A stretch of 64,000 nucleotides of DNA. It comes from Euptelea pleiosperma (Eukaryota; Streptophyta; Magnoliopsida; Ranunculales; Eupteleaceae). Below the pieces are notes generated by a model, which worked only from the letters and a program-made list of their open reading frames with translations, did no database searches and was not told the origin of the DNA. The position numbers were made by a program, and so were the translations under genes. Where the stretch lies: assembly GCA_035048495.1 (NCBI GenBank), contig CM068546.1:11972435-12036434 (forward strand), written 5' to 3'. How positions within the stretch are numbered: position 1 is the stretch's first letter; the number at the start of each line of letters is the position of its first letter. Shown here one piece after another: positions 12,525-23,678 of the stretch.

Positions 12525-13190
12525 CCACAAGATTTAACATTTGAGTATTGCACTATGTATGTGGACCCCACCTTATACGTATAGATTAGTGGCCCTTGTT
12601 TTGCGTGACCTCCTTTCAGTCAACTATTGAGTGAGCCAAAATTTTCTTTACCATACAATAATCATATATGCCTAAAGTACATGTAGGGTGTGGGACCCAC
12701 CCTGTTCCCCAACTTAAGAAATCATTAGATTTTTTTTCATACAAGATCTCCAATGTGGGACACACATCGAGTTGTGGGTCCCATTACATACGCGTTGTGT
12801 TGCGTAGGTGGCTATCTTGAGCACACAAAGCCTGGAGTTTTCTACGTACCAGTATATCTTGTCTCATGTAAACCTTACGTTTGCCTTTCACATCATGAAA
12901 AGTGTGTTTCCCTCTCTGCACAACTCAGCATTTAATTGAGAAGTAGAAAGAAGAAGAAGAAGCAGCAGCAGCAGCAGCAGCTATGGTAGAAGCTTCTTTT
13001 ATCACGGATACTGTGTCAATTTTGCCACGTGTCAAAATCACAAAGGTCTTCTTGTGTTGGTTGAGGAAAAAATCTAAAACGCAGTTCGAAGAGTGAATGG
13101 AGAAAGTTACGTAAAGAAGATAGGGTTCATGTGATGCAAGAGATTTTCACCGCCCTTTCCGTGAAGCCCTTAACAAAGATAGATTACTTT
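12525..13190. other. Unassigned stretch with an AAG/CAG microsatellite
   Basis: Contains a GAAGAA run followed by about seven CAG units (12950-12981). No gene is supported. Confidence 0.45.
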
Positions 13191-13194
13191 CTTG

Positions 13195-13450
13195 TGATTT
13201 TAAAACTGCCGTTATAACGGTATAACGGACTGGGGGCGTTACTATTTTTTTCCGTTATAACGGCCATTGTAATGAATTGTAACGCTCAGGAGTAAAAACA
13301 AAAAAATAACAGGAAAATAATGGAAAAATGGCGCTGAAATTCAAATTTTAAAAAAATAGGAAAATAACGGCTGTTTTTGATAATTTTTTCCAGAAAATAA
13401 CGGTTGATTTTTTGTTACAACGGAAAAATAACGGTTAGATAGATGAATTT
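13195..13450. repeat. Relic of the AACGG-rich hAT MITE family
   Basis: Carries GGTATAACGGACTGGGGGCGTTACT and repeated AAATAACGG units. These match, inverted, the interior of the bordered element at 43980-44373. Clear ends and a target-site duplication are missing, so it is a decayed or truncated copy. Confidence 0.6.
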
Positions 13451-13850
13451 TATTTTGAACTGCCATGAGTGATAAATGTTATTTATTGGATGCATGGAAT
13501 TTTTCGGAACAATGTGAATATCGGACTTTGACTAATTTTAGGGATGGCCCTGCATTTGAATCGTCTCCATCGACAATGACGTGATCAATTCACGGGTATG
13601 GCTTTCAATTGGAATCTAAACGTAACAGTTACGCTAAGTTCGTGCAAGTTCGTCACATGGTTACCCGGTTCGATCTACATATGGTTCACAACAATATTGT
13701 GCTACCCAACGGATAACCGGACAAAAATATGTGCGGTTAAGGTCATTGACGGTTGGATTCAAGAGATCTACTGTCCACGAAGCAACAAGTATTTTACCTT
13801 TTGCAGTTGTTGGCTCTTAGACCGTGGATCTCTTGAATCTACTGGATTGA

Positions 13851-14414
13851 TCGGTATTGTGGGACAATTAAATATGCATAAGCTGGTATTATTTAGTAAA
13901 GGAAAGAACAAAAATATTTGGATCGCGGTTCCAGGCAAGGGATCCTTGATGGTGCACTTTTAGTAAAGGGTCGGGCTTGGGGGACCCCCATATTTTACAC
14001 CCATTTTGGCGTACCCACATAGAAGATTAATCAATGGCTGATTTTTGGTGGGGATGATCTCTATGGTGAGGAGATCATCCTCGCAAAAATTCAAATCATT
14101 CCGATATTCATAGACTGGTTTAGAAGCTGAAGAATTATAGACCGTCGATTTTTAGCGTGTAACTTGAAAACCACATTTGATGGGGTTAGAAATTTCAGAA
14201 TTGGCGGATTTTTAGTTGGGGTGATCTATATGGTGAGGAGATCATCCCCACCAATAATCAGCCATTGATTAATCTTCTATGTGGGTCCGCCAAAATGGGT
14301 GTAAAAAATGGGGTCCCCCCGAGCACTTGTCTAGAACCGCGATCCAAATATTTTTGTTCTTTCCTTTACTAAATAATACTAGTTTATGCATATATAATTG
14401 TCCCACAATACCGA
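13851..14414. repeat. Large hairpin (foldback) of about 564 bp
   Basis: The left arm starts TCGGTATTGTGGGACAATT, and the right arm is its near-complete reverse complement, ending AATTGTCCCACAATACCGA. The arms match through a GTAAAGGAAAGAACAAAAAT block, a GGATCGCGGTTC block and an inner MITE. That inner MITE (about 13994-14310) starts ACACCCATTTTGGCGTACCC and is itself palindromic. It looks like one foldback nested in, or expanded from, another. It is non-coding; the open frame at 13598-13963 overlaps its left arm and is not credible. Confidence 0.85.
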
Positions 14415-14439
14415 GCAATTTAGTTGTTTGAAGCCATTG

Positions 14440-14990
14440 TATGGATATACCCTTGTATGGATAATACCTTGGCCTTCCACCCCTTAATTAAGCCAGTCAA
14501 GAACATGTTTAAAGGAGGTATAGCTGAGACAACTGGTCTATAATGTTCAAGATGGCTGAAAGGGTTTTCCTATGTTTTCAATGGATACTCCTAATGAACC
14601 AGAGCCCATATTTTTGGAAGTTGACTTGTTGTCGAAACGCGAATGAGACCGTCATCTGCAAAAAATAGGTGAGATATGAAAGGGCTGGTCCTACCTAATT
14701 TGATTTGCTTCCCCTTTAAGGTGCATTTGCGAGAGACATTGAAAGAAAAGTATGGTGAAATAGGATCACCTTGTCTGAGACCCCTTTAAGGCTTAAAAAA
14801 CCCAAAAAAAAAAAAAAAAAAAAATTTAATAGGATGGAGTAGGATGCAGATGAGACGCATTCTTGAATCCGAAAGCGTTTAGGATATTAGTAAAAAAGAG
14901 GTCCACTCCACCATATCGTAAGCCTTGGCCATTTTTAATTTTAGGGTCATAAAGTTCTGTCTATTCATTTTCATCTTCAAATTTTCGATT
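14440..14990 (-). pseudogene. LINE reverse transcriptase fragment, inverted 5' part
   Basis: The minus strand reads MAKAYDMVEW, then RGLRQGDPISP (14790 region), then a FADD catalytic motif (14660 region). This is the motif order of a plant L1-type reverse transcriptase. It is broken by stops and by a poly-T/poly-A run at about 14796-14824. Together with the plus-strand 3' part just to the right, it makes one LINE with an inverted 5' portion. Confidence 0.75.
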
Positions 14991-14994
14991 ACCT

Positions 14995-15537
14995 AATGAG
15001 CCCGAATGACGTTATTAGAAATGCTTCTCTTAGGCATATATCTTTTGGAAGGACAGATTGGTGTATCCTTCATACAATTAACTTCCCAGTGGCTTCCCCT
15101 TGGCAAAATCAGAATCAGTCCATCTTGATCTTTCCTCTCTTACATAGGTGTCGAGTGGGTATGCCCGGGAGCATAGGGGTAGTCTTGGCGAGTTGGTCTT
15201 TTACCATGTTGTCAGCAAGGGGAAAAGTGCTTTGGTAGATGGTGCCCTTGGCTCTTATATGGGGGATTTGGTTGGAAAGGAATAAGAGAACATTCGAAGG
15301 CAAGGAGAGCTCCTTAAGTCATTAAACATTAAGGCTTTCTTATTCCGATGGGTTAGTATATGTCATGAGAGTCAGACAAGGGGTATCTTTTTTGGTGAGA
15401 CATGGTTTTTAGGTTCCATCAGTTATTGTTTTGAATTTTTTTTTGTTTTTGTTTTACTAGTATGTACTTCTGAGATCTGCTCGTTCTCCTTTTATTAATA
15501 CATCTTATGGATTTATCACAAAAAAAAAAAAAAAAAA
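14995..15537 (+). pseudogene. LINE 3' end with poly-A tail
   Basis: The plus-strand translation contains LALIWGIWLERNKRTFEGKE, which is the zinc-binding region (zf-RVT) found after the reverse transcriptase of plant LINEs. Roughly 240 bp of 3' untranslated region follow, and a poly-A tract lies at 15519-15537. Stops and frame changes make it non-functional. The tail fixes the orientation as plus, opposite to the RT fragment at 14440-14990. Confidence 0.75.
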
Positions 15538-16013
15538 CAAAACGTAAATTGAATTTAGGTCTGAACCATCCAAAATTACCATTAATTTAGGTCAACTTTT
15601 CATAAGGTTAGTGATGTCAGAATTGATTGATTTTTTTGTCATGATGATCAACATTGCGAGAGCAAAGCACTGAGTGATTGGATTGTCCAACATGATCTCC
15701 ATGTGGGCTCCACCACATAAGTAATGGGTGTAGCTCTATTATATAGTTGTAATATATAATAGATTGGATCGAGTTGGGTCAGATGGTCCGAAGCCTCATC
15801 GATTGGGTAAGCACTAAAGATGAGCTTTAAGCTTACCCAAACACACCATTAATAAATTCCACTATAGTGTTTATAATGCAATATTGGGTGTGACCTTTCA
15901 TTCAAATGGGCTCTACCATCTATACCACACCACAACGCAAAGACTAAAAACGATGAACCATCCTTAGTCTCGAAAAGTATACCCTAAAAGTGGGTTTGGC
16001 TACAAGGTAAATT

Positions 16014-16950
16014 GGCGAATTTTGGATACCCCGTCAATTTTTCTTCTTATCCCCCACTTAAACTATAATTAAAATGACTTTTATATTCCTTGTGTTTTCT
16101 CTTATCTACCCCCCACAAGATATATAAAATACCAACTTTACCCTCTTTGTTTCTCTAATTAACCCCTTTCTATTTCTACTCATCCCCTCTAAAATTCAAA
16201 ACCGTTAGAGCACGGGAGAAAACAAGGGAGATTATTGAAAAAGCAAAAGGAGAACACCTAAAAGATTCAGGGTTGTAGTCTACATCTTCTACAACTCTCA
16301 TTGAGAACTTTTAAGTAAAACAATCAATGGAAGAATCAATGGATGTATGTAATTGAATTCAATATTTTTTAATCGACAAAATCATTCTAACTTCATTTTC
16401 GAAATCATTCTAACAAGAATTTCTAGTAATCTCGTCGGAACGATACATTGGGATTTTTTTCTCTTGCAATCTCGGTCATGGTCTTTGAATTGATTGTTCG
16501 GATTGCTAAGTCCGGACAATCATTCACTATTCGGACTTAACAGTCTGAACAGTAAAACATTGTTCGGACTTAACAGTCCGAACAATGTTTTACTGTTCAG
16601 TCCGATCAACGACGAGTACCTATGGAAGGAGATGTGCCTCCACTCTCCAGCGATCAACAACGACGGAGAAAGAGGGCGATCAGTGATGCTGGAGAGAAAA
16701 TGGGGTTGGCAGTGTGGTGAGGGTGAATGGGAAGAAGAAGAGCGACGTAAGGCGATTTCACCGAAATCGCAAAACCCTTCCAAATTATCATTTCGTGTTT
16801 ATCATTTTGGGGTGGGGGGGGGGGAGGTCGGGGGGGTGATAAGAGATTTCAATAGGCCCACGGGCCAATTAGAAAATTTCAAAAATTGTGGAGGGGAAAT
16901 AAAAGAAAGGGGGGAGAGAAGAGAAATTGACGGGGTATCGAAAATTTGTC
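16014..16950. mobile_element. TIR element of about 0.94 kb, unclassified
   Basis: The left end is GGCGAATTTTGGATACCCCG, and the reverse-complemented right end is GACAAATTTTCGATACCCCG, both continuing into TCAATTT. The site is uninterrupted in copy B of the duplication (GGTAAATTTTGTTAGAATCC near 48950), so this is a later insertion. A target duplication is not clean. Inside lies a perfect palindrome around CATTGTTCGGACTTAACAG (16540-16605), related to the array at 29630-30315. No credible coding region. Confidence 0.75.
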
Positions 16951-16967
16951 AAAATCCAAGATAAGAG

Positions 16968-17344
16968 CAGTGTTTTAAAACTCGTTGAGTCAACTCAAAA
17001 CTAGACTGAGTTGACTCAACTCAGCTGAATTTCGAGTTGACTCAAAATAAACTCGAATCGAATAACCAACGGACTTGGTACATTGTTTTTCTATAAAATA
17101 CGATGCATCAAGTATGTTGTTTTATAATCGACGCACCAAATAATTTTCTCGATCGCCTTGTCAACACAAACTCAACCAAATCTTATAAATCATGCTTGTA
17201 AAAATATGATATTTATATACTAATATTAATATATGTATATAATATTAATATATTACTCGAGTCGAGTTACTTAGGGTCGAGTTCGAGTCTTTGAGTTAAC
17301 TCAACTCTCTAGACTTTCAAGTCGAGTAGAGTTTTCAAACACTG
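16968..17344. mobile_element. hAT-type MITE, CGAGT-rich family
   Basis: A 377-bp element with a perfect 8-bp target duplication GATAAGAG (16960-16967 and 17345-17352). The ends are CAGTGTTTTAAAACTCG and, reverse-complemented, CAGTGTTTGAAAACTC. Copy B of the duplication has the single unoccupied GATAAGAG site at about 48966, proving insertion rather than ancestral sequence. Inner flanks are rich in GAGTTGACTCAA palindromes, with an AT-rich middle. Confidence 0.95.
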
Positions 17345-17550
17345 GATAAGAGTTTGCTACTAGAAACCCTTTTTTGGTAATAAATAATCCAATATCTAGG
17401 AAGAAACACTAATATAGGATAAGTCATTCCCTTATCGATATAGAATAAAATAAAAATTTACACAGTGAATGAAGAAATCTTAGCCGAAAAATGGGAGCAG
17501 GTGGTGCTAGAGCTGAAGCGAGTGTTTTATGTAAGCATCAAGGTTTGGAA

Positions 17551-17942
17551 TAGTGTTTTAAAACTCGTCGAGTCAACTCGAAACTCGGCCGTGGTGACTA
17601 GATTCAGCTGAATTTCGAGTAGACTCGAAATAAACTCGAATCAAATAAACAACGGATTTGGTGAAAAAACAACACCAAAAACGTTGTTTTACGATCGACA
17701 CACCTGCTTACAAAAAAACAAAAAAAAAACGCACCAAATAAGTTTCTTGAACGCCTTGTCAACTCAAACTCAACAAAAGCTTATAAATTCTACTTATAAA
17801 AATATGATATTTATATATAAATATTAATATATGTAAATAATATTAATATATTACTCAAGTCAAGTTACTTCAAGTCGAATTCGAGTCTTCGAGTTAACTC
17901 AACTCGGTAGACTTTCGAGTCGAGTCGAGTTTTCAAACACTA
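17551..17942. mobile_element. hAT-type MITE, sister of 16968-17344
   Basis: A 392-bp element with a perfect 8-bp target duplication GTTTGGAA (17543-17550 and 17943-17950). The ends are TAGTGTTTTAAAACTCG and, reverse-complemented, TAGTGTTTGAAAACTCG. The unoccupied site GAGGTTTGGAATGCTGGGG is at 49168-49186. Most of its length aligns with the MITE about 580 bp upstream, so two relatives landed close together after the duplication. Confidence 0.95.
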
Positions 17943-18007
17943 GTTTGGAATGCTTGGGAAGCATTCATACCATATATATATATCAAAGAAAATTATATTA
18001 TTTTAAA

Positions 18008-19299
18008 GGGAATTTTTGACATAAACCCCCCCCCCCCCCCCCCCCCCCAAGAGCCGGTCCACCAACATTTCTTTTGTCAAAAATGTTAAAATGACAAAAA
18101 TACCCATACTTTTAGAAATCCCCAAAATCAAAACAGAAGGATTCCAACGTTGGGTCGTCAAACCGGACTTTACAAATGGGTGGCTTATCTCTTGTATTCC
18201 AGCGTTGGGTTCAGTTTGAAGACGAGATGTGAACAAAGTGTTATATGGTGCCCAGCACCACCAAGTCACTAACACTATCTTGTCTCTGTTTTCTGGTTCT
18301 CTTTTTTGCACGTCATTGTCAAGCTAAACAGCTCTCTCAACAAAATCTTTCCTCTTTCTTGTGGACACATTGTGCGCTATCGCTGCACAATAAGTCCTGT
18401 TTTGCATTATCAACAGTTCAATCTTGTACACCATAAATACTTCCTATAGCTTTCAATCCTCTTGGTCTGCATCAAACAGAAACAGAGACCCTCTTAACAA
18501 ATCTGTAACCAATCAATCTATGCAAAAGAGGGAAAAAACAGAAAAACCCAACATATAAATGAAGTCTTCTTCTCCCTAACTTCATACCTCTCTTGGCAAA
18601 GATCAGAGAGCCATGCTCTAGAACTCACCAACTACACAAACCCACAAACCACACCCCATAAAAGAGGAGTGAAAAAAATTCAAACGTTAAAAACAAAAAT
18701 ATTAGAAAAAAATATCCCTACGACACTCTTGTCGTATAGCACCAGTCCTCCTTCTCTGGTGTGGTGAATATGACTGAGGTTTTAGATTCTCGTTTGCACT
18801 CGATCGAAGTGTCGTCGCTGCATAATTGGAGTTCCTAAAAGACCAAAGAGAACAAAAAGTTGGAAAACAAAAGGAAAAGAAATTGAATTTCCACTGGTTG
18901 AACCTCTTTTTATTGAAATTATTTCATGGGTTTTCTGGTTTACTTACTTCTTGAGGCAATTCGGAGGAAGAGAGGAGAGGAGCTTGTTTGTTGGCTCTCA
19001 TTTCATGGCGATAGACACGAGAGGTGATTTTCTTTCTGATCACAGTCGGGTTTCTCTGTCATATCTTCATCTTTACACATCTTAAATTGTTTGCCGGAGT
19101 CATGGTCGGACGGCTATGAAACTCCGGTTGGTTGGTCACCGATAATAGGCAACCAACTTGTCATAATCTCATCACCAGTCGTCAACCATAGGTGTTTGAT
19201 TTGGGGCTTGGGTTTTGGCCCAAACCAACTTGTTTTATTTGTAAAGTTTGTCCTTTTAAACAAAAAATGTTAGTCAATCTAAGGTCATAGGCAAATTGT

Positions 19300-19352
<53 letters not shown>

Positions 19353-19404
19353 GGTGGTATGTCAAATATCGGTGAAAACATGGGGGCGTATGTCAAAAAT
19401 TCCC
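18008..19404. mobile_element. Non-autonomous Mutator-like element with captured gene (Pack-MULE)
   Basis: A 1397-bp element with a perfect 9-bp target duplication TATTTTAAA (17999-18007 and 19405-19413). The terminal inverted repeats are GGGAATTTTTGACATA. The empty site is in copy B at about 49229. Nine-base duplications point to the Mutator superfamily. A C run (18026-18048) sits just inside the left end and a G run of about 38 (19314-19351) near the right, mirroring one another. No transposase is present. The interior carries the two-exon open frame described at 18718-19001. Confidence 0.9.
18718..19001 (-). CDS. Captured two-exon gene fragment, unidentified, 56 aa
   Basis: Exon 1 (19001-18948) encodes MRANKQAPLLSSSELPQE and ends at a canonical GTAAGT donor. 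Exon 2 (18834-18718) starts after CTTTTAG, continues in phase 0 (ELQLCSDDTSIECKRESK and onward) and ends in TAG at 18720-18718. Exon 2 carries four cysteines and a DDTSIECKRESK segment. I do not recognise the family. It lies wholly inside a Mutator-like element, which suggests capture of a host gene fragment. Whether it is transcribed is unknown; it could be a chance open frame, but the matching splice signals argue against that. Confidence 0.45.
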
Positions 19405-20112
19405 TATTTTAAAAGAATATACATAAGAATATTATTTGCAGATAAATTGAATATTGATACATTCTATTTGAAGTTTATAATGTGATCTTTATAGGAAGAT
19501 ACATCACCTTCATAATGTCTTAAGTTCTTCACGAAATAAAAAGATCATTGAGCTTTGTTTCCGAAATTTCCTGTCAAATACTTGTCTAACGAATCAAAAG
19601 ATCTCCTCAAATATGTTCGCGTTTCAATCCTTTTAGAAGCACTATATTAGAGCAGAGGCGTCACCCTACATAGGAATTTCCTGCAACTATGGACGAAATA
19701 TCCTCCAAAGTTAGAACTTGAACTCTACAAGGTTTATAATAAATGAAAGACCACATGCATCAAAAAGTTATGGTCATCAAGTAAAAAAGATTATAGTCGC
19801 CAATTATAAAACTTGATTAATAAAATACCCACTCTTAGGTGTGTACTCACCCCCGTACAACACACGCATCGCACGTCCAAGCCTTTCCCTAGCATTGTAA
19901 GAAAAAATAAGAAATTAACATAATGAAATTGAATAATAGCAAGGGAACACAGTATTTGTCCTGGATTTTCAGGAATTTCTTACTTGAAGCCTCACTACAT
20001 ATGCACATATTCGTTGTCTCCATATATGGGCTTTTTATATGTTCAAGATGTCAATTCATTTGTGAATATATACAAATTCATGGCTAAAATCATTGCATCA
20101 TAGATAAACATG

Positions 20113-20550
20113 ATTCATGTGACATTACAAAGACACAGACACGTGATGATGTCCAAAACTAGTACAAAGTGTCAGACACACTGACCCCAACAATCCTAAT
20201 ATGCTAACACATCCATACAGTTTATTCCATATGTTGAAAAATATATTTTTTTAAATACTGTAGTTTATGTTAAAAATTTAATGAAGGAACAAGATTTCGT
20301 GCGGCCCCATAGAGCTACGATGAGGCTTATGATGACTTCAATTCATGGGCATACAGGAAAGAATGTATTTAAATAAACTAACGTACATTAAAATCATATA
20401 AAAATACATAAATAGTAAAATGAAAACATAATATTTGAATAAATTAAGATTTTTTCTAAGAAGTGTCATGTATCCAACAAATCAATACAACACGGTGTCT
20501 GACACAGCAAATTCCTAGAAAATGGAGTGTCATTTTCTCCAATCGGTTGG
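20113..20550. repeat. GTGTC/GACAC-rich repeat, copy in duplication A
   Basis: Begins AAAGACACAGACACGTG and ends near AATGGAGTGTCATT. The internal phrase AGTGTCAGACACACTGACCCC recurs. Relatives are at 50020-50440 (duplication partner), 27210-27560 and 53548-53800, with partial copies in the 9.1-kb element arms. The ends are weakly inverted (ACAAGGACAC type). Class not assigned. Confidence 0.6.
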
Positions 20551-20766
20551 AAGGACCTTATTACATACGCCTTGTGCATTTGCAATGACCATATACTCAA
20601 ATATTGGGCTCATCGCCCTCTTGCCTATATACCAGAAAACTCAATTCAATTCTCGCAAGAAATTGATTACGTAGTCCAAAAAAACAACAACAAAAAGGTT
20701 TTGAGTTGAGGGAAAAAAAAGTGCTGATCAACATATGAGGGACCATATGAGAAGCTGGATAAGACC

Positions 20767-20830
20767 TTTGAAACAAGTAACGCAGCCAGTTGTCTTTGAT
20801 CGAAGTCCTCATCTTCATACAGACTTTCAC
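20767..20830 (-). pseudogene. RPN2: Ghost copy of RPN2 exon 2
   Basis: The 64-bp segment reads [21 protein letters not shown] on the minus strand after a TGTGCAG acceptor, and is followed by a GTCTTATCC donor. It equals working exon 2 of RPN2 at 50710-50647, except for one visible residue change: aspartate here, glutamate there (GATCAA versus GAACAA). Frame and both splice sites are intact, yet no other RPN2 exon lies nearby. It is a by-product of the segmental duplication. If transcribed from the PPR 3' region it would lie in the sense direction. Confidence 0.92.
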
Positions 20831-21620
20831 TGCACAACACAATGAATTAGTAACTCAAAGAATTTACACCTACAAAGAACAAAGTGAAACATGCATATTG
20901 AACTTTAATACGCAATTATCTAACTAGAACCCATATGTTCCAAACATAGAAGAATAAAGCACAAACAGACCAATTAACTAATGACTTTGTATTGATGAAA
21001 TAAAATACAATGCTATCCAACACAATTACACTAATCGAAATAAATTAACAAAAAGTTAAGCATTCCCTCAGTCGCACTAAGAAATATTAAGTTGCAAAAC
21101 ATCTCGAGCGACAATAAAAAAAAATGCAGTAAATATTTATCAGTGCATGTTGGCAAGACCCATCATCATGCAACATATGATACCAACGACTCTTGCACCT
21201 CAAGAGTTCCCCACAGTAACAATTTAGATAAATCAAATATTTCATTGAAAAGAATTTCACCTCAGATGATCATCAAAACTAAACAAGGGATTTCAAATCT
21301 TGGTCTCATTCAACATCTAGGTAAACTGACGAAACAAGACAGAATGAGATATTGGAAAAATTAAGATAAGGACACAAATACAAAGAGATTATACTAAACT
21401 ATTGTTACTGCTTCAATTCATTAAGCTAACTATGTAGTGTCTAGTGAAACAATACTATTATAACACATAGTATCAAGAAAAAATTTTAATCAATCAATTT
21501 AACTATTTTTGGTATGAGACGATGAATACAATTACCATTATGAATTGGCTCAGTACCTTACCAAGTTACCCGAACGAGATGTTTCAGCCAAGATATTCCA
21601 AGACAGAATGATACTTTCAA

Positions 21621-21995
21621 CATGGTTTAAAAAACAGCCGTTTTGAAAATAATGCTCAAAGTCGAAAAAAACAGGCTTAATATCATAATGGCCATTATAA
21701 CGGAAATAACAAACAAATATTTTTTTATAGGTAAGAATGGGACCGAACCCCTAACCCCTAAAACCCCCTAAGGTAAGAATGGGACCGAACCCAGGTCTAT
21801 GGAAATTACCTCCCAAAGACTCGATCACAGGTCTGTGGGTACAACCCCCCACAGCCTGACCAACTCAGCTGTTGGACGCTTCTTTTTTTCTGAACTTTTT
21901 CTGACTCAGACATGACTGATGTGACCTATTATAACAGTCATAACGGTAACATTTAGGGACCATTATGATGTTATAACAGACTATTTAAAACCTTG
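21621..21995. mobile_element. hAT-type MITE, AACGG-rich family, in duplication A
   Basis: Ends CATGGTTTAAAA and, reverse-complemented, CAAGGTTTTAAAT. The same insertion is present in copy B (51464-51747), so it predates the duplication. Copy A additionally holds a 21720-21890 block with a repeated GGTAAGAATGGGACCGAACCC that is absent from B. Confidence 0.7.
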
Positions 21996-23678
21996 CTTTG
22001 AACCATGATTACAAGATAAAATAAGAACTCCTTATGCTCTGGTTGGACGTATGACAAGATATAGATATTCTGGAAGTATCAAACTTAACTTCAAATGGAA
22101 ACCTCTTCATCAGGATCAACAAAAATGTAGTTCATCGATTCAAAAGGTAAGTACATTGATTTATAAGTAAAGGTATATATTAAAAAAGGGGAAAACCCCC
22201 CTTTTCAGAAAAAGCATATATACATAAGAAAGAGCCCCTCTTTTGCAAGACGAGAAGCAACACTGAAAGAGGCAAAGACTACTCCAACATTAAAGCAATA
22301 CTAAAAAAGGTAAGTACATATTCAAGCGTTAAAAAAAAGTCAAAGACAAGACTAAGAAAAAATAACAGAACCAGCAAGCAGAAACACCATAAAGTTAGTA
22401 GCCAGAGACCTTAACAAAGCACAATATCCCCATTCGAACGGCTTGTTAATCAACTTCTACTAACACTAACAATGAAGTAATTGCCTCCCTTGACAAGCGC
22501 AAAGTCCAAGATAGCCAGCAACAGCAGCAGCCCATTATTAACGCCGGAAAACAGAAGCATTGTTGTAAAAACTACTAACATGGCCAACCAGGATAGGAAT
22601 GTCTTAGTAGAACTCCACAAATCCAACATATGTAGTTGATGCATCATGCTATAAGTAGGCAAAGGCTGTGGCTCAGACGTTAGGCAAGACTAGAACCAGT
22701 TATCTCTGAATGCAAAAAATATGCTCTCCCAAACAGGACAAAGGAACATCCACCTCACACTAGCTACCTCCATCACAATTCTATCTTTCAGATGTATCCA
22801 AAAAATAATGAAAAATAAATATCAAAAACTTCTGCAGTTCTGCAAATAATTATGAAATTGCATCTTAAAATAAAGATTGTTCTCTCCTTTTTTGCCAGAA
22901 TGGAAGTTGAATTAGCAAAACCACATCAAACATGTGGTATCAGAAATTCCCACAACATTCTGCCTTTCGTCATTAAGCGTGACTTATAGGCAAGTTACCA
23001 ACTTGCCAATGATACTCACTAGACCTTTGTAGCCTTTTTGTATTCTACTTTAGGTCACGGTTTCTTTCTTTTCCTTTTTTTTTATTTCTTTATCTTGATT
23101 TGGCATTTTGTCTACTGTTAAAATTGTATGTAAAATTGATCTGAATGAGAGAATAATGCAGGTCTGCTGCTGCCTCTTTAAGCGTGAATTATATGTGTGT
23201 AGACCACCCAGGCTGTGCTCAGGAAAATCCTAAAAAGATGGTATTTGGGGAAAATAGAAGATACACACAGAAAGAAAAACTCCTAACAAAGTTAAATGCA
23301 CTCATCGTTGTAGTGTATCTAACAGTAGGATAAATCGAACTTTTCATAAGAGAAAATGAAAGGTTAATGATAAGGGACTTACTAAGAAACAATTAATTAT
23401 GGGCTTGAATCAACTAAAAGAAAGAGAGAGAAGTGAGCAATCATGTAGCCTCAATTTCTACATCGGTGTATAGTCTTCTTTAATGAAGGGAGGCCAGATT
23501 CTGACCTTTCTACATAAATTTCCACCTCCACTCAATTATGCAAGCATTTAAAAAGACCAAAACTTACCCTAAGGTGCCACTGGATTGATTAAGAGTAGTA
23601 AAAGATAAACAGCAAAAATTAATAGCTGCGAAAACTAAGGATTTAAAAAATAAGTAAACAATTGACTAGCAGAGCGTT

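Noticed and set aside
13598..13963. 121-codon plus-strand frame
   Set aside because: Overlaps the left arm of the 564-bp hairpin and has no domain.
16494..16964. 156-codon plus-strand frame
   Set aside because: It translates the GTTCGGACTTAACAG palindrome and a G-rich run inside a TIR element; low complexity, no domain.
18245..18436. Plus-strand frame starting MVPSTTKSLTLSCLCFLVLF, resembling a secretory signal peptide
   Set aside because: It ends after 63 codons in low-complexity sequence, with no splice donor or domain. It may be a captured exon, but the minus-strand two-exon frame is better supported.
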